Shown here: positions 49,230 to 60,749 of the stretch, piece by piece | Position numbering within the stretch: position 1 is the stretch's first letter | Layout: every line of letters begins with the position of its first letter | NCBI GenBank assembly: GCA_963920765.1 | Contig: OY987245.1 | Coordinates: 15,764,727 to 15,828,726 of the forward strand | Length of the DNA stretch: 64,000 bases | DNA from: Ulota crispa | Taxonomy: Eukaryota > Streptophyta > Bryopsida > Orthotrichales > Orthotrichaceae | Reading direction: 5' to 3' | Program-made: the position numbers and the translations under genes | The notes under the pieces: generated by a model | What the model was told of the DNA's origin: nothing | What the model saw: only the letters and a program-made list of their open reading frames with translations | Database searches by the model: none

Positions 49230-49263
49230 TTAACTGTCATGATCATTGGAAATAAATCGTATA

Positions 49264-49578
49264 AGGTAGGAACACCCATAAGTGTCAGTGTCCCCATAAC
49301 CATCATCTCTGAAATCTTGAAAAATCTGTGGAAGTGAATAGATGTAATGACAAAAATATACAACATGTAAACATGAAATCTTAAAAATGATGATGGGTGC
49401 AATGGCAGTTTGCTTTTTAAAAATTCACAACTTATTCTCACAGTATCCAAATAATACATTCGAAAGTGCAAACTCATTTTTTTTCTGTTCCTAATAGGAT
49501 CCTATAATTTTGTTAGGTATTTGTTAATAGTCATCATGTTCAAAACCCTTCGTTTGACGTTTATGGGTGCTCCTACCT
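49264..49578. mobile_element. TA-flanked MITE, family D (intact, 315 bp)
   Basis: Ends AGGTAGGAACACCCATAAG and the complement of TTATGGGTGCTCCTACCT, with TA at 49262-49263 and 49579-49580. It ends about 300 bp upstream of the plus-strand glycosyltransferase ATG, so it lies in that promoter region. Confidence 0.8.
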
Positions 49579-49876
49579 TACGACTGTAATGCTCCAAAGG
49601 GCATCCATGCCGACGACGCTGTTTAGGAGACAGGGACGGCAGCACGTACAATTCCCGAAACGACATTGGCGCTGCGCATCCGCGAGTGCAAGGAAGCGTG
49701 GCGACAGAGTTCCACGCAATCTTCTCTTCTGCAGCAGCATGAAGCTATTGGAGCTGCGACAACCTTGGCATTCGTGATCGATTCCCGAAAGCTGGTGTTG
49801 CGGAATAACCGGAATTGAGGTGTGGCGGTTCTTTGGTGCTGCAGGAGAGTGCTGCGTTGCAGACCCGCTTGCTGCG

Positions 49877-52800
49877 ATGGGCAAGTGGCGTGCACACGTC
49901 GTGGTGGTGCCCATGTTCAGCGCCAATCATGCCACTCCCTTGCTGGACTTCGCGATCCGACTGGCAGGCGCAGCAGTGAAGGTCACGATTCTGAGCGCGG
50001 AGTACCACGTGACCAAGGTGTGGACCGACTCGCTCTACTGGCACTGGGCGCCCAGATTGCGAGCTGCTGGAGACGCCATCGACATCATTGCTGTCAAAGA
50101 TGGCATCTTCGATGGCACTTTGCAAGGGTTTCGGGAAACCGTGATGAACGAATTATCGGAGGCGAAGCTCGTCGCTGCGTTTGGAGCTCACTTGGCCCCA
50201 TTGATGTCGGGAAGTGCCGCCCCTCCGCCGTGCTGCATCGTCTCCGACATGCTCTTGGGGTGGACGCAGACCTTGGCTGCGCAGTTCGACATCCCCCGTT
50301 ACGTTCTGCACACCCAGCCGGCGGCCGACCTGTTGTTTATGCTCCACGTAAGGCCTCCGCTTCACTCCTACATGTCCATGTACTTCTTGAATCGCTGGTT
50401 CAGAGATGCGGTTCTCTGTGTACTTTCTATGTGTATGGACGGCATGAACTACATGGCATGAGTACTCAAAACACCATATTAAGTAATTTGGGTCAAAACG
50501 TTCATTTTGGGACTTTTGAAGGTTTGGGGTGATCACCCCAAATCGAGCTCTAGCGTTTTTTTGGTACACGCGCTCTCACCTGAGAGAAGGAATTTTTGAG
50601 GGAAAAAATCTTAGTGGCTCATACTGAATTTTGATAATTTTGAATCTGGTTTGAGCCTTGAGGTGACTATTTTGGATTGAGGTGGAGTACAAAATGGTAC
50701 CTTTGTTTTTCCCAATTTACCTAATATGGCGTTTCAACTTCGCTATGTAAAACAACATGCTTGAAGTTGGGAAATGGCTTGGGACGTTACTTCCATAACA
50801 AGGCTTTATTGTGACATTGTTTAGCTTGGAGTCTATTCTATCCTCCTCAACCTAAACTGAAGAACATTACACTGTCATAGGAGAACAATTTGATGTAGTG
50901 TATTATAACTTAATGCTAGAGCAACTCTCCATGTCCTTCGTCTTTTTCCCTCTCCGATTCCGATGCACCTGGGAAGTTGGCCCTTAGTAGTCTACAACAA
51001 CTTGCATAACGAGCTTAATATACATAAACGTACGATGTGTTTTCTTGTTTCATAGGTGTACTTTGCATTCGTCCATGCATGTGAACTCCGATTAGTGCAA
51101 CAGAGACAAGCCATGGAAATGAGCCACTTGTGACTGTTTACAGTATTTCCCCTTTGAAAACGTTGGTGTTCTTTGTTCTAGAATAAGCTAAGTATCCTTA
51201 TTCACGTTCTGGCGCTACGCACCTCATGGCAGTGAAGGAGTACTGAGGACATGCCATGGCTCGCAGGTACCGAATTTGATCGCAGCAGGGCGGTTGCCGC
51301 TCACGGACGACAATCGCACAAAGCCGGTGGAGATCCCAGGATTCAAGTACCCAGTCGACCCGTCAAACTTCGTGTCCGACATCGCGGATCCGGATCAAAT
51401 AAAACTAGGCACATACGAGCTGTACCTTCGCATGTCGCGGCGAGCTCGCGAGGCGCCCATGGTTCTCGTGAACACGTTCCGTGAGTTTGAAGAAGACGTG
51501 TTTAAATCATTCGATAACCTTCGGTCTCATGCGACAGAGGACCAGCCGGTGGGTATCCTACCCTTTGCGGCATTTCTCTGAAATAGCTTGGTCCATGGTT
51601 GTCACATTGGACTGCCCGTCTGTCAGATCGCTAGTGCTCCCAACCTGGGGAGCATCCCACAAAGCCTAACAGAGGCATTTAGTCAAAATGCCCTACTCAA
51701 TTGAGCTCATGTCTGTACAAGGTATTCAATTCACAATTGATTTCAAAAAATAATAAAAAATGATAAAAAAACATATTTTGTACATGTTGGTGACACTCAT
51801 TGTCGTCAACATGAAGTCAAAATGTGGGTTTAAACCCACATTGTCTAGTAAAAATGGTACATATGGTAGGTACATATGGTACATAGTAATTTTAGTAATT
51901 TTTTGATTCTTTCTTGTCTTAGCTAAAAATTCTTAAAATGCCCTAAAAAGCAAGAGTGGATGGACATGTCCATTTTGTGTGTCCGCCTATGTTGGCTGAC
52001 AGCCAAATGCTAACCAAAGTAACAACGAGAGACTCTGTACTTGGGTTACTCACCCTGATCTGAACACTTTCCTGAACACTTGCTTGCTTCTTTGGAGAAT
52101 TAGAACGCCTTCCTCGTCACTTGGAGATGTAGGATTCTGTTTCTTGATATTGTTATGGACATCCTTGCTTTCGAAGGCATTGAGAGGAAGAGATGGCCTT
52201 GTGCCTGCAGGTTCCGAAGGTCATCCCAGTTGGGCCTTTGCTTCTTCCAGATGATTTCCCTTCGCCGGGTGCTGTGGCGATCGAGGAGGACCTCGGTGAG
52301 GTGGGTACGAGCTTAATGCAGTGGCTGGACTCGCAAGAGCCCCGCTCGGTGCTGTACATTGCATTTGGAACTGTGGTCAGGAATAAGAAGGAGAGGTTGG
52401 AGGAAATCGCCTTGGCTCTGGAGGAAAGCAAACAACCGTTTGTGTGGCTGGCAGGAACTCTGAACAAGAAACCGAACGAGCCTACACCCCCGCATGTCTC
52501 CGAGTTTCTCCCTCCAGGTCTGAATCATCCTCTGAGGACCCTGAAGCTACCTAGTCATAATGCATCCAGATTTTCGGAGGAACCAAGACGTTTAGTTCAG
52601 AACATTTCATGAACAACTCAAGGACAATGGAAAGTTGGCATTCAATTGATTTCAGTTCATACTTTTTGGACTCTTTTTAAATTAGTCAAGAATTTCTGTT
52701 TAGAAAGATTCACTTATGTCAATGCGTCAATGCCGTTGATGGTAATGGGGGGTGCCAGGGTTTGAAGAGCGCACACGGGGACAGGGCAAAGTTGTTACCG

Positions 52801-54292
52801 TGGTGGTTCCCCAGATCTACATCCTCCGACACCCTGCTTGCGGTGCATACCTTTGCCATTGCGGTTGGAACTCCGTGCTGGAGAGCGTCACCAATGCTGT
52901 GCCGATCATTGCTTGGCCCCAGCAATACGAGCAATTTATGACAGCCAGGTCCCAATCCTTCTCTCCTGTTCCCTGAAAGTCTCTCCCTCTCTTCAGACTT
53001 TGTACTCTTCATCATGTTCCGGTCTCTTCCGGTTTTCCACAAAGTCCATTTGCACTCTCTGCACTTCCTCAGTACCTATACATTCCTCTTCTCATGCCCA
53101 ACTCTGAGTGCACAACTGCCACATGTAAACACACGCCAGAACAGTTGTCCACCCGAGGAAGTGCAATCAGAGAGGGTCGTGAGTGAAAGGTGGTTGTAGG
53201 TTGGCGATATCCATCATCCCGTGCCCATCATCCCTCGTTCATCATCCCTTGCCCATCATCCCTCGTTCATCATCCCTTGCCCATCATCCCTCGTTCATCA
53301 TCCCTTGCCCATCATCCCTCGTTCATCATCCCTTGCCCATCATCCCTCGTTCATCATCCTTTGTCAAGTTAGTGCTGGCATCTTGTTGACGTTGTGACAA
53401 TGCATAGTGTTGCATGTAAAATGTGACATCCATAGGGAGATTATTTGGGTTTACTAGGTAGTAAAATTGCAAAGTGGTAATTATACAGATTTTACCACTT
53501 TTGAATATGGTAATGGTAGTGCGTTTACTACCTAGTAAACCCAAATAATCTCCATGTGATCATAAATAAGTGTTTGACATAACTTGTGCGTTATTCATTT
53601 AATTGGGAAAAGTACTTTCCCAAAACTTATTTTGGGAATATTGAATTTTGCATTTCTGAGAATATTTGACAATTTGAGGTGAGTTTTTTTGATAATCCAT
53701 GGAAGGCATATCATCATTGATGTAAGGTCTTGAAGTAATCATTCATCATAATATTCACTTTGAATTACCTAAAAACTCTTAAAAATGAAATTTTTTTAAG
53801 TCCCAATATGTAAGCTTTTTCCCAATTCAATGAATAACGCGTTTGGGAGCCTCAAGCGTGGTCTAGAAGGCACTGGAGATTTCTACTAGTGATCTGTGAC
53901 ACAAGACTGTCGGTGATAGTGAGAGTACAGAGCGAGTGTGCAGCTGGAAATGAGCTTGAGAGTTTGGAGAGAGGATGGAGGATGTGATGCTAGAGAAGCG
54001 GGTGTTGGAGAGAGCGTGATGAGAGAATGGGACTGACAAAGCAGGTGGAGGGAGTGGGGGCAACAGGTACCTGGTGGATATAGCAAAGGTGGCGGTGGAG
54101 CTGGTGGAGGAGATGAGGGGCCTCGTGCGCAATGAAGAGATCCAGAGGGTAGTGCGCCTGGTGATGCACGAAGCTGAAGGTGCAGCGTTGCGAGCTCGAG
54201 CGGCAGAATGGAAGCAAAGTGCCGCGCAATATGCGCACTCCAATCCTCACTTGGACGCGTTCGTTGCTGGACTTTGTGGACTTTGCGGATAA
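49877..54292 (+). CDS. Family-1 UDP-glycosyltransferase (491 aa, five exons), inverted paralogue
   Basis: Exons 49877-50347, 51267-51548, 52211-52517, 52759-52948, 54067-54292; GT-AG junctions, 492 codons. It starts MGKWRAHVVVVPMFSANHAT with the catalytic His in ANHA. It shares exon structure and most sequence with 38856-43114 (PSPG part HPACGAYLCHCGWNSVLESV, IIAWPQQYEQ; first PSPG residue again Val). C-terminal exon: LVRNEEIQRVVRLVMHEAEG to LDAFVAGLCGLCG. The stop TAA is made from the TA target site and first A of a family-D MITE at 54292. Introns are larger than in the paralogue because of MITEs at 50469, 53436 and 53581 and a minisatellite at 53221. The acceptor substrate is unknown. Confidence 0.9.
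50469..50734 (+). mobile_element. MITE family F (266 bp) in glycosyltransferase intron 1
   Basis: AAACACCATATTAAGTAATT on the left mirrors AATTTACCTAATATGGCGTTT (21 bp less one) on the right. It contains the palindrome GGGGTGATCACCCC at 50526-50539 and the shared core CTCACCTGAGAGAAGGAATT. It is absent from the paralogue's intron 1. Confidence 0.8.
53221..53365. repeat. 28-bp minisatellite, about five copies, in glycosyltransferase intron 4
   Basis: The unit is GCCCATCATCCCTCG followed by TTCATCATCCCTT, repeated nearly perfectly. The minus-strand paralogue has a single diverged unit at the same intron position (about 39410-39440 in reverse). The long Pro/Ser/His frames across it are artefacts. 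Confidence 0.9.
53436..53553. mobile_element. 118-bp MITE with 30-bp perfect inverted ends, in intron 4
   Basis: GGAGATTATTTGGGTTTACT plus AGGTAGTAAA on the left, exact complement on the right ending AAATAATCTCC. The loop is AT-rich. The paralogue's intron lacks it. Confidence 0.9.
53581..53844. mobile_element. MITE, family F-like, in intron 4
   Basis: TGCGTTATTCATTTAATTGG on the left and the complement of CCAATTCAATGAATAACGCG on the right. The interior matches 13877-14132 (TTTCCCAAAACTTATTTTGG, AAGGTCTTGAAG). It is absent from the paralogue. Confidence 0.75.
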
Positions 54293-55025
54293 GGTAGGAA
54301 CACCCGTAAGAGTTAGTATTCCCATAACTTTCACCTCTAAAATCTTTGAAAATCTTTAGAAGTAAATAGATGTAATTACAAGGATGTATAACATATAAGG
54401 GAATTGATATGTGTATCACACCCTTTCAACTATTGTATCACACCTCTAGAGTGAATTTCAGATTTCTACTATCAAAAAGCTGAATTTCAGAATTTGGAAT
54501 TCAGATTTGGACTTGGAGACCTTGATTTAGTCTAGTTTCATAAAAAGGTTTTAGTCAAACAATACCCAATGAAAAAGCTTATCTTTTTTTATAAGTAAAA
54601 GTAAAAGTAATATTTTCTCCCCTACTTGAACTTTGCCATTGGGTGTTATTCAATTACAATGTTTTTATGTGGTTTAAGACTAAATGACTGTCTCTAAGTC
54701 CAAATTTGAATTCCAAATCCTCAAATTCAGCTTTTTGATGGTAGAAATCTAAAATTTATCTTGGGGTGTGGTACAGTAGTTGAAAGGGTGTGGTACACGT
54801 ATCAATGCCCAACATATAAACATGAAACCTTAGTGTTGGTTATGGGTACAATGGCAATTTGTTCTTTAAAAATTCACAACCTATTCTCACAATATCCAAA
54901 TAATACATTTGAAAGTGCAAACTCATTATTTTTGTGTTGCTGACAAGATCCTATAATTTACTAGATGTATTAATAGTCATCATGTTAAAAACCCTAAAAC
55001 TAGCCCTTATGGGTGTTCCTACCCT
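54292..55025. mobile_element. TA-flanked MITE, family D, split by a family-A MITE
   Basis: Ends AGGTAGGAACACCC and the complement of GGGTGTTCCTACCCT, with TA at 54290-54291 and 55026-55027. It is interrupted at 54399-54810. Outer parts align with 49264-49578. It sits on the stop codon of the plus-strand glycosyltransferase, so it forms the start of the 3' UTR. Confidence 0.85.
54399..54810. mobile_element. Palindromic MITE, family A (412 bp), perfect 9-bp target duplication
   Basis: GGGAATTGATATGTGTATCA on the left mirrors TGGTACACGTATCAATGCCC on the right. It is flanked by identical AACATATAA at 54390-54398 and 54811-54819, within the family-D MITE. This copy fixes the target duplication length for family A. 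Confidence 0.9.
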
Positions 55026-55381
55026 TAAGGACCAAGGAATCTTGGTTCTACTCAATTCTGTGCACATCTTGGACGGTGGTTCATTTCAAGGATATGTGAC
55101 CAAAAGAGTTGAATTGTGTTTTAGTCTTGTACATGGTCTTGATCAAGAGTCAGTCGCTTGATGGATTGCATAATCTTTTTGTAGTTCTTATCATTGCAAG
55201 AACAGATTATTTGTGCTATGAATCATTTCGTTTAACAATTTTACAATGAATGATTGATATGAATTATAAGTTTTGGAATTGTGAGTTTAAATGGGTTGGT
55301 AGTTTTTATGATTAGTTTGTTTTCCAAGTTCCAAAAGTAGAAAAAGCATTTGTAGAAAGAAAATTTACGTCATATAATTAG
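55026..55381. other. Short AT-rich intergenic stretch
   Basis: I see no gene, repeat or regulatory feature between the two mobile elements. Confidence 0.6.
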
Positions 55382-57085
55382 GGGAATTGATATGTGCATA
55401 TCGGGGTTCATACATGCACACCCACCGGGGGTCCATACATGCACACCCACCGGGGGTCCATACATGCACACCCACCGGGGGTCCATACATGCACACCCAC
55501 CGGGGGTCCATACATGCACACCCACCGGGGGTCCATACATGCACACCCACCGGGGGTCCATACATGCACACCCACCGGGGGTCCATACATGCACACCCAC
55601 CGGGGGTCCATACATGCACACCCACCGGGGGTCCATACATGCACACCCACCGGGGGTCCATACATGCACACCCACCGGGGGTCCATACATGCACACCCAC
55701 CGGGGGTCCATACATGCACACCCACCGGGGGTCCATACATGCACACCCACCGGGGGTCCATACATGCACACCCACCGGGGGTCCATACATGCACACCCAC
55801 CGGGGGTCCATACATGCACACCCACCGGGGGTCCATACATGCACACCCACCGGGGGTCCATACATGCACACCCACCGGGGGTCCATACATGCACACCCAC
55901 CGGGGGTCCATACATGCACACCCACCGGGGGTCCATACATGCACACCCACCGGGGGTCCATACATGCACACCCACCGGGGGTCCATACATGCACACCCAC
56001 CGGGGGTCCATACATGCACACCCACCGGGGGTCCATACATGCACACCCACCGGGGGTCCATACATGCACACCCACCGGGGGTCCATACATGCACACCCAC
56101 CGGGGGTCCATACATGCACACCCACCGGGGGTCCATACATGCACACCCACCGGGGGTCCATACATGCACACCCACCGGGGGTCCATACATGCACACCCAC
56201 CGGGGGTCCATACATGCACACCCACCGGGGGTCCATACATGCACACCCACCGGGGGTCCATACATGCACACCCACCGGGGGTCCATACATGCACACCCAC
56301 CGGGGGTCCATACATGCACACCCACCGGGGGTCCATACATGCACACCCACCGGGGGTCCATACATGCACACCCACCGGGGGTCCATACATGCACACCCAC
56401 CGGGGGTCCATACATGCACACCCACCGGGGGTCCATACATGCACACCCACCGGGGGTCCATACATGCACACCCACCGGGGGTCCATACATGCACACCCAC
56501 CGGGGGTCCATACATGCACACCCACCGGGGGTCCATACATGCACACCCACCGGGGGTCCATACATGCACACCCACCGGGGGTCCATACATGCACACCCAC
56601 CGGGGGTCCATACATGCACACCCACCGGGGGTCCATACATGCACACCCACCGGGGGTCCATACATGCACACCCACCGGGGGTCCATACATGCACACCCAC
56701 CGGGGGTCCATACATGCACACCCACCGGGGGTAAATTTTAGATGCCATCAAAAAATTGAATTTGAGAATTTTGAATTCAAATTTGGACTCAAAGACTATG
56801 ATTTAGTCTAGAACTATATAAAAGGTTGCAATTAACAACACCCAATGGAAAAGGTTAGCTAGGGGGAAAAGTATTACTTTTACTTTTTATTTGTAAAAAA
56901 AAGTTAGCCTTTTCATTGAATGTTCAATTGTAATTTTTATTATGGTTATAGACAAAATCATGGTCTCAAAGTCCAAATTTGAATTCAAAATTCTCAAATT
57001 CAACTTTTTGATGGTAGAAATCTATATTTTACCCCCTAAGGGGGTGTGCATGTATCAACCCTCCAATGTGCACATATCATTTCCC
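55382..57085. mobile_element. Palindromic MITE, family A, greatly enlarged by an internal minisatellite
   Basis: Left end GGGAATTGATATGTGCATAT and right end complement GGGAAATGATATGTGCACAT. Right of the array the inner arm, loop and returning arm match 2598-3004 (GAATTTGAGAATTTTGAATT, CCCAATGGAAAAGG). Without the array it would be about 400 bp. Confidence 0.85.
55427..56726. repeat. 52 identical tandem copies of a 25-bp unit
   Basis: The unit is GGGGGTCCATACATG followed by CACACCCACC. 1,300 bp is exactly 52 units, with one 24-bp variant unit just before (55403-55426, GGGGTTCATACATG). By eye every unit is identical. The unit derives from the MITE arm itself: the opposite arm holds one complementary copy near 57030-57055 (GGGGGTGTGCATGTATCAAC). 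The unit has no stop codon in any frame, which opens roughly 450-codon frames on both strands; these are not genes. Confidence 0.97.
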
Positions 57086-57247
57086 TAAATTAATAGATGA
57101 TGCAATTCATTTAGTAAAATTATGAATGCTTTATGTATTTGAAAAAGATAGATTGTTTAAGTATTGTGGTAATTTATATTTTATTCAGATTTTCAAAAAA
57201 ATGTGTGTTGAAACTTGAAAGAGCATTTGAAATATTGAAAGGAAATT

Positions 57248-57653
57248 GGGGAAATTACAAATAGGGGCACAAAAATGAAAAATATTACAAATAGGGGCAC
57301 AGTTTCAAAATAATTTGTAAATTTTTGTAATTTTTTTTGGTTTTGACATTGGTTGATTTAGACATATCACATTAAGTGTTAGCAAACTTCCAAAAAATTT
57401 AGAGGTCTTTCCAAAAATTGTCATCCCATTTACTAAAACTTCTTTATTTAGGCTTCATTTGGAGAGGCCTTTAAGTTTTTTGGAAGCTAGCTAACATTTA
57501 ATGTGATATGTCTACATCAACCAATGTCAAATCCAAAAACATTACAAAAATTTACAAAATATTTTGAAATTGCGCCCCTATTTGTAATTATTTTGAAACT
57601 GTTCCCCTATTTGTAATATTCTTCATTTTTGTTCCCCTATTTGTGATTTCCCT
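57248..57653. mobile_element. Foldback MITE, family C (406 bp), perfect 9-bp target duplication
   Basis: GGGGAAATTACAAATAGGGG on the left and CCCCTATTTGTGATTTCCCT on the right, flanked by identical AAGGAAATT at 57239-57247 and 57654-57662. The arms contain tandem ATTACAAATAGGGGCAC motifs and pair through TTGGTTGATTTAGACATATC. It is non-coding and probably Mutator-like. A second copy starts at 63568. Confidence 0.9.
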
Positions 57654-57662
57654 AAGGAAATT

Positions 57663-59002
57663 AGTACAGGTATGATGAGAGGAGCCATTACAAATGCTTT
57701 TTGAATTTTGTGAACATACATAATATTTCAAAATTAGTATTCAATTATGAAAGATTGTTCCGACAAAACTTTGATAAATGAAGTTAAATCTAAATTTGTT
57801 GAAAAAGTAGCAAACACCGAAGCACAAAATGATTTAGGAGTTTAAAGTGCTGGAATTTCAATTGAAGATGCGTGGAGAAAACTTTAGTTTCAAAACTTTT
57901 CAGTATAAAGTAAGCTGATGAATAAACAAGTAAGCATTTTGTTAATCACAATAAATGAAAAAGATACAAATTTGCTTTCAGAAAGCATTAAAAATGAATA
58001 AATATATAGCAAAAAGCCTTTGCAATGACAAAATTTGTGAACATAACATTGATAATTATTTTAATAGTATTTCAAAGTCAAATTCAAATTTAACGTAAAA
58101 TTAACATAATTGATTTTTCTTCAACAAAGCAAAAAAAAAAATCTATCCATATTAGTCAATAAATCAATTGAATGTTGAAATAAAAAATAAAAATGATAAA
58201 AAAAATTGCAGCTTGTTTTGATATGATTTGCTTTATAATTAATTGTTCTTTTGCTTTTTATGTATTGTACTAGCTAAAATCAAAGAAATTGATGAAGATG
58301 GTGAAGCCAATGGTGTAAATTGTAAAAACGTTGTAATTTTTTATATTTTAAAACTCTATTACGCTTGTTGGAATGATATTTTTGACACGTTTTATAATGT
58401 CTTTTTATGTGTCCATTTCATTGTATCATACATAATTGTGTTTACAATTTGTACTCAAAAATCTCATTGATTTTTTAATGTTTTTTTATCAGTTCTATAC
58501 TTATCAAAATAGCCTGGTATATTTTTTTCTATGAAAGGGATGTGCAATTAAATCCTCAAATTCCAGCAACCGTGTTAGCTTGCAATTTAATTAACATGTT
58601 TATTTCTACAATGATACTAAAACTCAGCACAATAAAGTAAAAAAATTAAACTTCGAAGCTACAAAATGAGCTCTTAACAAAATTAAACATCATATATGAT
58701 CTAAGCTGGATAAAAATAGCAATGGAATAAGGTCACGAACACCAAAAATGTAGGAAAAATTACTGGTATAGGTTGTTAATACTTTCCATTTATAAAGAAC
58801 TGAATTTCATCTTGCGCGTAAGGGGTGATGGAATTTGCAAATACAAAGTCTTTGCAACAAACAGATGACTTTGTATTTTGAGAAGTAAAGGATCATTAAG
58901 TTAATGGTAAAGTTAAAGCTTTAAAAATATGTTTTTCATAACATGCCTCAAATTTGACAATTTCAAATTCATTAAATCAGAACTATACACGATACACTAT
59001 AT
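57663..59002. other. Gene-free AT-rich intergenic DNA
   Basis: The only longer frame (58243-58470, plus) is AT-driven and without a domain. No supported feature. Confidence 0.55.
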
Positions 59003-59033
59003 ACGATATATGATACATGATACATGATACATG

Positions 59034-59092
<59 letters not shown>
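59003..59092. repeat. ATACATG and AT dinucleotide microsatellite
   Basis: Several GATACAT repeats at 59003-59040 run into a nearly pure AT tract of about 50 bp at 59043-59092. Confidence 0.95.
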
Positions 59093-59095
<3 letters not shown>

Positions 59096-60749
59096 TTACC
59101 TAAGGTAAAGGTCCATTTTCACTTGGCTTTAGCTAAAACTGATTTTAAATTTTAGAAACGGTCATTGTTGCCCAAAAACCAAGGATGACAACCATGGAAG
59201 ACAAAAAGGAAATTTTGGCAATTAGAAGTGGGGCTTTAGGATGCCACGGTCACACATACGCTTTTAAACTTAAGTTCTTTTGCCCCCAGCATGCCAATAG
59301 GGTAGAGGTAGTGATGGGAGATTGAGGGGTTCACATATCCCCTCAGTCTTTTGTAAACTTCACTTATGTGCAAAACTGATTTTTGTGCACTGTCATCTCC
59401 TACGCTCCTCCTTCTCATCCTTGTATGCGCTGCAAGTTCTCTTCTTTGCGCAGTTTGATTCTTTGTCTCGTTGCGGAGGGGGAGCATGAATCTTGTTTGT
59501 GGATGTCGCTGCACATATGCAAATTTTGGAATCAGATGTACTCGCTGCCATCGGTTCAAGTTTGCAACTTTCGGAATTTTCTAGTCGTAGCAGCGCTTGT
59601 TAGCAGATTTTGAGCTTGTATGCTGCAATTTGAGTGCAGTAATCGCTGATTTTGGCTGAAGGTCCGTCTTTTTCTGGGCGATTGTTTGATTTTGTTTGTA
59701 GTGTGGATTGCTCTCACATGATTTTGCAAATCTGGAGTTATATTGGCCCGACTCCTTGGTCTTAAGGCCTTTACATATGAGGTAATTGGCCTCCACTATA
59801 ATCTTATTTTAATTAATAGCGTAGGCTGGCCTTAAGCAAAATGTGGGTTGAAATTTGAGGCAATTGCCCCAAAACTAAATTGGCCTAACTCCCATATGTA
59901 AAGCAACCTTGAGAATATTATGTTTAGGTTGCCTCAGACAAATTTCTTGATATTCTACACTATATAAATACTTACTGCTACTATAGTAATCTTCATCAAA
60001 AATTACTACAATAAATTAATTTTAAAGGACTCAGCAATAGCACCAAAGATGCGGAAAAATAAATTAGCAGCGTCCACATCATACACAATGTGAAATCTAA
60101 GTCTTTTGAGAGTTGCATGCACCTCCAAATGGCCAAGTGATGAGTCTTGAGGTAACTTACCATGGTAAGGCAACCTAAATATGAAGGCAACCTAAACGCA
60201 ATATTCAATGTACCGATAGACCAAAAATTTCTCAAACGTGATTGGTTGAAATATGACTTTTGTCCACTAAGGGTTTGTTTGGTACTTTAACATCCATGTT
60301 CACCAACCAATATAGCCAAGTCAACGGCCAAGATAGTGAAGTTTTGAGACTTGCTTTAAGGATTCCAAACTTGTCCGATAGAAGCACACTCTTGGATGAC
60401 ACACAATGACATGAAAAAGTTTCTAACAGACAAAACACCGGACAACGTACCCATTTTTGTGTCTTAGCCGATGCTAGTCTGAACCGGGCCTAAGGTTTGT
60501 TAGATTTGCCCCTATTGGTTCCAAGTTTTTTGTTGGTATACAAGCTTTGCATGAAGCCTTATTGCTCAATACCCCTACGGCACTTGCCTAGAGTAGGGTT
60601 TTTTTTGGCTTTTTGCAGTTACATTTGAAATTGCTTTATTCAATTTTTGCCAATGGATTTCCCTCCCTCTCAAAATTCTCCATACCCGTGCAAACACGCA
60701 GGCTTGTTATTATTCATCTACGGTGCCAAAAAAACAAACCCAGGCCTCG
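59093..60749. other. Intergenic DNA with a GC-balanced patch, no recognised gene
   Basis: 59236-59613 has balanced composition and overlapping open frames on both strands without a domain; it may be a relic exon or captured fragment. 59765-59910 has partial inverted repeats (CTTTACATATGAGGTAATTGG against CCATATGTAAAG) and may be a decayed MITE. The rest shows nothing. Confidence 0.4.

Noticed and set aside
53183-53389. Pro/Ser/His-rich small protein
   Set aside because: It is a translation of the 28-bp minisatellite in an intron.
55427-56726. CRISPR-like repeat array
   Set aside because: Units are directly adjacent without spacers, and the context is a plant transposon.
55365-56811. Several overlapping 446-474 codon open frames on both strands with a 25-residue period
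   Set aside because: They exist only because the 25-bp repeat has no stop in any frame; the sequence is a minisatellite within a MITE.
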